Assembly: GCA_021736545.1 (NCBI GenBank)
Contig: JAIPFS010000024.1
Location: 1-12,423 of the forward strand
Reading direction: 5' to 3'
Source of the DNA: Spirochaetia bacterium
Lineage (GTDB): Bacteria > Spirochaetota > Spirochaetia > PWKH01
Length of the DNA stretch: 12,423 bases
Numbering within the stretch: position 1 is the first letter of the stretch; the number at the start of each line of letters is the position of its first letter. The translations under genes and the position numbers were made by a program. Of the stretch, positions 7,032 to 12,423 are shown piece by piece. A model generated the notes under the pieces. That model had not been told where the DNA came from and did no database searches. It saw only the letters and a program-made list of their open reading frames with translations.

Positions 7032-8366
7032 ATGATTATAATAAAGAATATTGATGCCATGCAATTTGATCCCCCTGCAGTTTTGAATACCATTGATGTA
7101 GTTATCAAGGGTCATGAAATATATGATATTGGTAAAGATGCTGCTGAATCATACATTGCGGCTGAAACTGATACAATAATTGATGGAACAGGGCTCCTGC
7201 TGTATCCTGGGCTTGTCTGTTCCCATCACCATTTTTATTCCGGCTTATCCCGCGGAATATTAGCAAATATTGAACCCACACCGGATTTTATATCAATTTT
7301 AAAAAATCTTTGGTGGAAGCTTGATAGAACATTAGATGAAGAAGCAATCTATTATTCATCCTTGATCTGTTCATTGGATGCTATAGCCTCAGGAACTACA
7401 GCTGTGATTGATCATCATGCAAGTCCTCATTGTATTTCAGGATCACTCCGAGAAATAAAACGTTCATTTGAAAAAACCGGTTTACGCGGAATGACTTGCT
7501 ATGAAGTAAGTGGGAGAAATTCCGGTGAAGATGAAATAAAAAACGGCATTGATGAAAATGTATCCTTTGCTCGGATGATAGACGAAGAAAAATCAAGAGA
7601 TGAATGGTCAGGTCTAGTAGAAGCATCCGTAGGCGGTCATGCTCCATTTACAATTTCAAACACCGGCTTATCCGCTTTAAAGACGGCATTGGATACAACT
7701 AAACGCGGCCTCCATATACATGTTGGTGAAGGGAAATATGATGCATCCTGGTCTCATCACCATTACGGGCAGGATCTTATAAAGCGTTTGGATGATTTCG
7801 GACTGCTTGACAGCAAATCAATAGTTGTTCACGGTGTCCATCTTTCAGGAAAAGAGATAGAGATTCTGAATGAAAAAAATGCATTTCTTGTCCATAATGC
7901 TAGATCAAATATGAATAACGGCATTGGTTATAATAACAAGCTGAACCAGGTTAAAAATACTGCTTTGGGTACAGATGGAATCGGGGCTAATATGTTTGAA
8001 GAATTTAAACATGCATTTTTTAAACATAAAGATGCCGGCGGTCCTTTGTGGCCTGATGATTACTTGAAATTCTTATCAAATGGAAATGAGATTTTAAACA
8101 GGTATTTCCCTTACTCTTTTGGAAAACTGGAAAAGGGTTATGCAGCAGATGTAGTAATTGCGGATTACAGGTCTCCGACACCGCTCTCTAAAGAGAATAT
8201 CGCTGGGCATATGACCTTCGGGATGTCTTCCGATATGGTAAGAACCGTTATTATACATGGTTCGCTTGTAATGAATAATCGTGAATTTCCTTTTGACACA
8301 GCACCAATTTATGAAAAAGCACAAAAAATAGCAGTGAAATTGTGGGATAAAATGAATTCCCTTTAA
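7032..8366 (+). CDS. ssnA: SsnA-family metal-dependent aminohydrolase
   Basis: A 444-aa amidohydrolase-superfamily enzyme, close in length to E. coli SsnA (442 aa) and sharing its place directly after ygfK. The fold is a TIM barrel flanked by a small beta domain. Visible metal-site residues are H65 and H67 (in SHHH), H228/H230 with E233 (in HIHVGE), H267 (in VVHG) and D315 (in GTDG), as in chlorohydrolase/guanine-deaminase-like enzymes. It should be cytosolic and hydrolyse a C-N bond, by deaminating or opening a purine-derived ring; the exact substrate cannot be read from sequence. AGGAG (7021-7025) lies 6 nt before the ATG. The 132-nt gap after ygfK has no terminator or convincing promoter, so cotranscription is likely. 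Confidence 0.95.
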   Translation: MIIIKNIDAMQFDPPAVLNTIDVVIKGHEIYDIGKDAAESYIAAETDTIIDGTGLLLYPGLVCSHHHFYSGLSRGILANIEPTPDFISILKNLWWKLDRTLDEEAIYYSSLICSLDAIASGTTAVIDHHASPHCISGSLREIKRSFEKTGLRGMTCYEVSGRNSGEDEIKNGIDENVSFARMIDEEKSRDEWSGLVEASVGGHAPFTISNTGLSALKTALDTTKRGLHIHVGEGKYDASWSHHHYGQDLIKRLDDFGLLDSKSIVVHGVHLSGKEIEILNEKNAFLVHNARSNMNNGIGYNNKLNQVKNTALGTDGIGANMFEEFKHAFFKHKDAGGPLWPDDYLKFLSNGNEILNRYFPYSFGKLEKGYAADVVIADYRSPTPLSKENIAGHMTFGMSSDMVRTVIIHGSLVMNNREFPFDTAPIYEKAQKIAVKLWDKMNSL

Positions 8367-8375
8367 ATAAAATAC

Positions 8376-8395
8376 CATACTGCTGAATCAGTATG
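8376..8395. repeat. short inverted repeat between ssnA and ygeY
   Basis: CATACTG (8376-8382) and CAGTATG (8389-8395) form a perfect 7-bp stem with a 6-nt loop, ending 6 nt before the ygeY ribosome binding site. No T-run follows, so it is not a terminator. It may adjust translation or mRNA stability at this junction. It is short enough to be chance in AT-rich DNA. Confidence 0.35.
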
Positions 8396-8401
8396 AAATG
8401 C

Positions 8402-8407
8402 AAGGAG
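8402..8407 (+). promoter_or_regulatory. ribosome binding site that fixes the ygeY start
   Basis: AAGGAG lies 8 nt before ATG 8416 but only 2 nt before ATG 8410, and it is inside the reading frame if ATG 8398 is used. The only in-frame start with proper spacing is 8416, which removes six residues from the longest possible protein. Confidence 0.7.
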
Positions 8408-8415
8408 ATATGAAA

Positions 8416-9627
8416 ATGGAAGTGAGTAAAGCTATAGCGGAGAAAGCAAAAGAATATAGGATGTTTGCTGCTGAAACCCTATCAAAAATGGTTAAAACAA
8501 AATCCTACAGCAGCAAGGAAGAAGATGTCTGCCGTCTTATTAAATCCATGTGTGAAGATGCAGGTTTTGATGAAGTCCGTTTTGACGGCCTCGGAAGTGT
8601 AATCGCTCGTGTAGGAAATGGACCCAAATCTATAGCTTTTGATGCGCATATAGATACCGTGGAGGTAGGAGATGAATCTCAATGGAATTTTGATCCCTTT
8701 TCCGGTGAAATAGCAGACGGTCTAATCAAAGGGCGAGGGGCTTCTGATCAGAAAGGCGGAGCGGCTTCAATGATTACGGCTGGTAAAATACTGAAGGATT
8801 TAGGCTACGACGGAGAGTATTCTATCTACTTTACTTTCACAGTTATGGAAGAGGACTGCGATGGTATGTGCTGGAAGTATCTAATAGAGGAAGAGGATTT
8901 CAAGCCGGATTTTGTTGTATCTACTGAACCGACAAGCTGCAGATTATATCGGGGGCACCGAGGGAGGATGGAGATGGTCGCCCGGTTGAAAGGTGTTTCC
9001 TCCCATGGATCTGCCCCTGAAAGGGGAGAAAGTGCAGCTTACAAAGCAGCGAGAGCTGTTCTAGCCATGGAAAAATTAAATGAGGATTTACAGCCTGATG
9101 AAGGAAATTTCCTTGGAAAAGGAACCATTGTGGTTTCTCAAGTAGATGTAAAAGGTCCTTCTCAATGTGCTGTGCCGGATCAAGCGATGATTTATCTTGA
9201 TAGACGTTTAACTTGGGGAGAGGATAAAGATCTCGCCATTTCACAGGTTAAGAAGTACATGGCCGAGGCTATAGGTGAATCTGAAGCTTCGATTCAAGTG
9301 GAAATGCCATGGTATACCAAGAGAGGCTGGAAAAACACTGATTACGGGCAGGAGTTATATTTTCCCACATGGAAAATACCGGAGGATCATGAAATTGTAA
9401 AATCCGGTGTTATAGCTTACGAAAAACTCTTTGGAAAAGCACCAGCAGTAGATAAATGGACATTTTCAACCAATTGTGTAGCCACCACAGGACGACATAA
9501 GATTCCAGCAATAGGCTTTGGCCCGGGGGATGAAAACCAAGCCCATGCTCCTAACGAAATAAACCGAATTGATGATTTGGAAATTTGTGCAGCATTTTAT
9601 GCCATGCTGCCCTATACGATGGAGTAA
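8416..9627 (+). CDS. ygeY: YgeY-family M20 metallohydrolase
   Basis: A 403-aa M20 peptidase/deacylase-type enzyme of the selenium-metabolism-linked YgeY group. The two-metal site is complete: H78 and the catalytic D80 (in HIDT), bridging D111 (in GASDQKGG), E145 (general base) and E146 (metal), E171 (in STEPT), and H377 near the C-terminus. H197 in SSHGSAP marks the lid/dimerisation domain. Family members remove acyl or carbamoyl groups from amino acids; here a ureido or amide intermediate of purine breakdown is the likely substrate (inference). E. coli keeps ygeY beside ygeX rather than ssnA, so gene order differs. Start chosen at 8416 from its AAGGAG spacing; two in-frame ATGs lie upstream. 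The gap to the next gene is 37 nt, so it is in the same operon. Confidence 0.93.
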   Translation: MEVSKAIAEKAKEYRMFAAETLSKMVKTKSYSSKEEDVCRLIKSMCEDAGFDEVRFDGLGSVIARVGNGPKSIAFDAHIDTVEVGDESQWNFDPFSGEIADGLIKGRGASDQKGGAASMITAGKILKDLGYDGEYSIYFTFTVMEEDCDGMCWKYLIEEEDFKPDFVVSTEPTSCRLYRGHRGRMEMVARLKGVSSHGSAPERGESAAYKAARAVLAMEKLNEDLQPDEGNFLGKGTIVVSQVDVKGPSQCAVPDQAMIYLDRRLTWGEDKDLAISQVKKYMAEAIGESEASIQVEMPWYTKRGWKNTDYGQELYFPTWKIPEDHEIVKSGVIAYEKLFGKAPAVDKWTFSTNCVATTGRHKIPAIGFGPGDENQAHAPNEINRIDDLEICAAFYAMLPYTME

Positions 9628-9664
9628 TTAAGCTATTATATTTATAGCGGAGGCAGTAGAAAAT

Positions 9665-11803
9665 ATGACAAAAAATATAAGTGATTCTGTTCGCAGAGTA
9701 GATGCTGTAGAAAAGGCCGGAGGGTATGCGGAATACCTTTCGGACCTCTCCTTTGAAGGCTTATTATATGGACGTCTGGTCAGGGCTGAAATTAACAGGG
9801 GTTACATTAAGCAAATACATCTTCCGGATTTACCTCCGGAATATTTTTTTATCAGTAAAGATGATATTCCTGAAGGCGGTATAAACAGCATCCATATGAT
9901 TAAAATGGATTGGCCTGTTTTTGTTGACAGAGAAATACTTTTTTATGGGCAGACTATTGGCATGGTGGTGGGTCCGGATAAGGCAGAAATTCTTGATATT
10001 ATCAATGGTATATCAATTGAATATGAAGAAACTGAAGCTGCTTTCACTATAGAGGAGGGACTGTCTTTAAAAGGAGGTCCCATCCATGAAGAAAATAATA
10101 TTTATGCTGATTACCATTTAGATAAAGGAGATGTAGATACTGCCTTTGCCTCCGCCGAAAGAATACTGCAGGATGAAATTGAAACAGGCTTTCAGGAACA
10201 CATATATATGGAACCCCAAGGTATGGTAGGCTATATTGAGAATGGAAAGCCGGCTATAACTGCTTCCTGCCAATGTCCCTTCTATCTTCGTAAAGCCGGT
10301 GCTCCAGCAATAAATAGGAAGCCTGAGGATATAATTGTTAGGCAGGCAATTACTGGGGGAGCTTTTGGAGGCAAAGAGCATTTTCCTGATGTTATAGCAG
10401 CTCCGCTTCTTGTAGCACTTGAAAAAATCAGAAAGCCCATTCAGATAGTCTTCGACAGAAAGGAGGATATCAGCTTCACCCCTAAAAGGCATCCTAGTAA
10501 AGTGTATTTTAAAACTGCTATTGATGATAATGGTAATATTCTAGGCATGGATATTGATGCTGCTATAAATGCCGGAGCTTTTGAAAGCTGCTCTCCTATT
10601 GTGCTCCAGCGAGTTATTTTCTCTTTGAACAGTGTTTATGATATACCGAATGTAAGAATTCACGGGAGAGCTGTTGCTACAAATACATTTCCTTCTGATG
10701 CATTCAGAGGTTTTGGCGCCCCGCAGGGAATCTTTGCAGGTGAAATGCATATGAGTCACGCTGCTATGGAAATGGGGCTTGATGAGGTGGATCTGAAAAG
10801 AAAGTATTTTATCAAACAGTGGGGAAATACTGTAACAAATGGGAAAATCCATGGGACGGTAAAGCTTCCGGAGATGTGGGAAAAAATTGCTGAAGATTCT
10901 GAATATTATAGGAAAAATGCAAATTTCGGTAGAGGAAATCTCTCAGCTGTAGGTACTGCTTTTTATCTTCATGGAGGCGGCTTTACAGGCAATGGTGAGC
11001 AGGCAATAATTAATGCTCATGTTAAACTGAGAAAAACAGCAGATAATAAGGTTGAAATTCTGCTGTCGAATGTGGAAATGGGTCAGGGACTGCAGACAAC
11101 CTTCAGAAAAATTGCTGCACAGGTGCTTGATCTGCCCTATGAAGATGTAATCTATGATAATCCTGATACATCTAAGGTGCCTGATTCCGGTCCGACGGTT
11201 GCTTCAAGATCAATTGTTGTTGTAGGAAAATTGGTTGAGCGGGCGGCGGAGAAACTTAAAAAAATCTGGAACATAGATGGAGAGCAGGAAGCTGAAGTAG
11301 TATACAAGCATCCTGAAGGCTATGCTTGGGATCAGGAAACAATGCAGGGAGATGCTTATCCATCATACAGTTGGGGGATTTGTGCTGTAGAAGTTGAAGT
11401 CGACCCAATTACTTATGAAGTTGAGACAAAGAATATTTGGGCTATCCATGATATAGGAAAGGCAATTGATGAAACTATTGTTCAAGGACAAGTGAACGGA
11501 GGGGTCATTCAAGCTCTTGGTTATGGAAGTTTAGAAAAACTTGAATTGAAAAATGGAAGATTTTATCAGAATACCTTAGCAGATTATATGATACCGACAA
11601 CCATGGATTTTCCAGCTATGAAAAGTGATTTAGTTGAAAATCCTTACGAATATGGACCTTTTGGAGCAAAAGGTTTGGGTGAATTAGTTTTTGATGGTGC
11701 TGCTGCAGCTTATGCTGATGCAGTTGAGAAAGCAATTGGTAAACAGGTGAAAAAAATTCCTGTTACTCCTGAGTATATTATGGAGCTGATGAGACATGAG
11801 TAA
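9665..11803 (+). CDS. molybdenum-binding subunit of a purine-hydroxylase-like enzyme (XdhA/XdhD type)
   Basis: A 712-aa catalytic subunit of the xanthine dehydrogenase family, carrying the molybdopterin cofactor. The N-terminal hammerhead domain covers about 1-130. Motifs are GGAFGGKE (231-238), AFRGFGAPQ (346-354), EMGQGLQT (471-478) and GAKGLGE ending in the catalytic E673. E238, R316, R348 and F350 fall at the same mutual spacing as bovine xanthine oxidase E802, R880, R912 and F914, which favours a purine substrate. Pipelines may call it 'probable selenate reductase, molybdenum-binding subunit' or xanthine dehydrogenase. In E. coli XdhD the 2Fe-2S domain is fused to this protein; here it is a separate downstream gene. 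Selenium in the cofactor is possible but not visible. GGAGG (9649-9653) lies 11 nt before the start. Its end overlaps the next gene by 8 nt. Confidence 0.93.
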   Translation: MTKNISDSVRRVDAVEKAGGYAEYLSDLSFEGLLYGRLVRAEINRGYIKQIHLPDLPPEYFFISKDDIPEGGINSIHMIKMDWPVFVDREILFYGQTIGMVVGPDKAEILDIINGISIEYEETEAAFTIEEGLSLKGGPIHEENNIYADYHLDKGDVDTAFASAERILQDEIETGFQEHIYMEPQGMVGYIENGKPAITASCQCPFYLRKAGAPAINRKPEDIIVRQAITGGAFGGKEHFPDVIAAPLLVALEKIRKPIQIVFDRKEDISFTPKRHPSKVYFKTAIDDNGNILGMDIDAAINAGAFESCSPIVLQRVIFSLNSVYDIPNVRIHGRAVATNTFPSDAFRGFGAPQGIFAGEMHMSHAAMEMGLDEVDLKRKYFIKQWGNTVTNGKIHGTVKLPEMWEKIAEDSEYYRKNANFGRGNLSAVGTAFYLHGGGFTGNGEQAIINAHVKLRKTADNKVEILLSNVEMGQGLQTTFRKIAAQVLDLPYEDVIYDNPDTSKVPDSGPTVASRSIVVVGKLVERAAEKLKKIWNIDGEQEAEVVYKHPEGYAWDQETMQGDAYPSYSWGICAVEVEVDPITYEVETKNIWAIHDIGKAIDETIVQGQVNGGVIQALGYGSLEKLELKNGRFYQNTLADYMIPTTMDFPAMKSDLVENPYEYGPFGAKGLGELVFDGAAAAYADAVEKAIGKQVKKIPVTPEYIMELMRHE

Positions 11804-12269
11804 AATACATTTCACATTGAATGGGAAAGAGATGGAGGTGGATGTGCATCCTTCAAAGCGATTACTGGATGTTTTACGGGACACTTTAGCTCAGACATCA
11901 GTTAAAGAAGGATGCGGAGAAGGAGAATGCGGTGCCTGTTCTGTTTTAAAAGACGGACTGCTCGTAAATTCCTGTATGGTGCCTATGGCTGCCGTAGAAG
12001 GTACAGAAATCACAAGCCTTGAAGGCTATCGAAATACTGATAAAGGTAAGTGTCTGATAGAGGCTTTTGCTGATACAGGTGCCGTGCAATGCGGATTCTG
12101 TACACCCGGAATGGTTATGGCTGCTGAAGCGCTCCTTTCTGAGAATCCCGCTCCAGATGAAAAAGAAATTCGAAGAGGCCTTTCAGGTAATTTGTGCAGA
12201 TGTACTGGTTACGATATGATTATAAAGGGTGTAATGCTAGCCGCTGAAAGGGGGAAGGGATTATGGTAA
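11796..12269 (+). CDS. 2Fe-2S subunit of the molybdenum hydroxylase (XdhC/CoxS type)
   Basis: A 157-aa electron-transfer subunit with two [2Fe-2S] clusters. The N-terminal plant-ferredoxin-type cluster uses C40, C45, C48 and C60 (CGEGECGAC core). The C-terminal helical domain uses C99, C102 (QCGFCTPG), C134 and C136 (NLCRCTGY). All eight ligands are present and the length is normal. It passes electrons from the molybdenum centre to FAD in the next subunit. The start codon is inside the end of the Mo-subunit gene and the stop overlaps the start of the FAD subunit, so the three are translationally coupled. C86 is an extra cysteine outside the ligand set. Confidence 0.96.
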   Translation: MSKIHFTLNGKEMEVDVHPSKRLLDVLRDTLAQTSVKEGCGEGECGACSVLKDGLLVNSCMVPMAAVEGTEITSLEGYRNTDKGKCLIEAFADTGAVQCGFCTPGMVMAAEALLSENPAPDEKEIRRGLSGNLCRCTGYDMIIKGVMLAAERGKGLW

Positions 12270-12423
12270 ATACTTATTATCCTGGAAATCTGGAAGAAGC
12301 ACTTGAAATTAGAAATCAGCATCATCCTATCCCATTAATGGGTGGTACTGACTTAATGGTAAAATATCGAAGCTGGGCAGGAAGTTTACCTGAATTCCCA
12401 GGTCCCGTTATGTATATAAATCA
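12263..12423 (+). CDS. FAD-binding subunit of the molybdenum hydroxylase, 5' part only
   Basis: About 53 codons from ATG 12263 remain open to the right edge. The start overlaps the 2Fe-2S gene by 7 nt (ATGGTAA), and GGGAAGG just upstream can serve as ribosome binding site. The N-terminal YYPGNLEEAL and GGTDLM fit the CoxM/XdhB/YgfM FAD-binding domain, in which a G-G-T-D loop contacts FAD pyrophosphate. The complete protein is usually about 260-300 aa. It should form the third subunit, handing electrons to NAD or another acceptor. The order Mo, Fe-S, FAD differs from E. coli xdhABC (Mo, FAD, Fe-S). Confidence 0.88.
   Translation, partial: MVNTYYPGNLEEALEIRNQHHPIPLMGGTDLMVKYRSWAGSLPEFPGPVMYIN

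Overview
The window holds most of an anaerobic purine/urate-catabolism locus of the kind annotated as 'selenium-dependent molybdenum hydroxylase' or 'putative selenate reductase' (the ygfK-ssnA-ygeY-xdh set). The DNA is AT-rich and strand-coherent. Ribosome binding sites are good AGGAG-type and every gene starts with ATG. There are no rRNA, tRNA, CRISPR or transposase genes. The content points to a strictly or facultatively anaerobic fermenting bacterium, such as a spirochaete or a clostridium. I lean weakly towards a spirochaete, but nothing here settles the phylum.

Layout. Bases 1-75 are a GC-rich nested palindrome, probably one copy of a dispersed intergenic repeat. Bases 280-3266 carry two genes on the minus strand, both fold-type II PLP enzymes: a 489-aa cysteine-synthase-like protein (promoter-proximal) and a 408-aa threonine-synthase-like protein with a zinc ribbon (distal). 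A strong hairpin and a candidate promoter separate them. Bases 3267-3602 are a divergent control region with a recognisable sigma70-type promoter facing each way. From 3603 to the right edge everything is on the plus strand: ygfK (1098 aa, Fe-S/flavin oxidoreductase), ssnA (444-aa amidohydrolase), ygeY (403-aa M20 hydrolase), and a three-subunit molybdenum hydroxylase in the order Mo subunit, 2Fe-2S subunit, FAD subunit. The last is cut by the window edge. The hydroxylase genes overlap by 8 and 7 nt, so they are translationally coupled.

How the genes may work together. The Mo subunit keeps the residues that xanthine oxidoreductases use to bind and hydroxylate purines, at the same spacing as in the bovine enzyme, so a purine is its likeliest substrate. 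YgfK has the parts of dihydropyrimidine dehydrogenase in a different order and is suited to moving electrons from NAD(P)H or ferredoxin to a heterocycle. SsnA and YgeY are hydrolases fit to open rings and cleave amide or ureido bonds. In E. coli the same genes sit beside ygeX (2,3-diaminopropionate ammonia-lyase) and ygeW (carbamoyltransferase-like), and clusters of this type have been linked to anaerobic urate breakdown. No ygeX is seen here. The two divergent PLP enzymes are candidates for handling the amino-acid product (for example 2,3-diaminopropionate). That is the least described part of the window and the best place to look for new biochemistry.

Selenium dependence is inferred only from family names. 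No selenium-specific gene (selD, yqeB, yqeC) and no in-frame selenocysteine codon is present.
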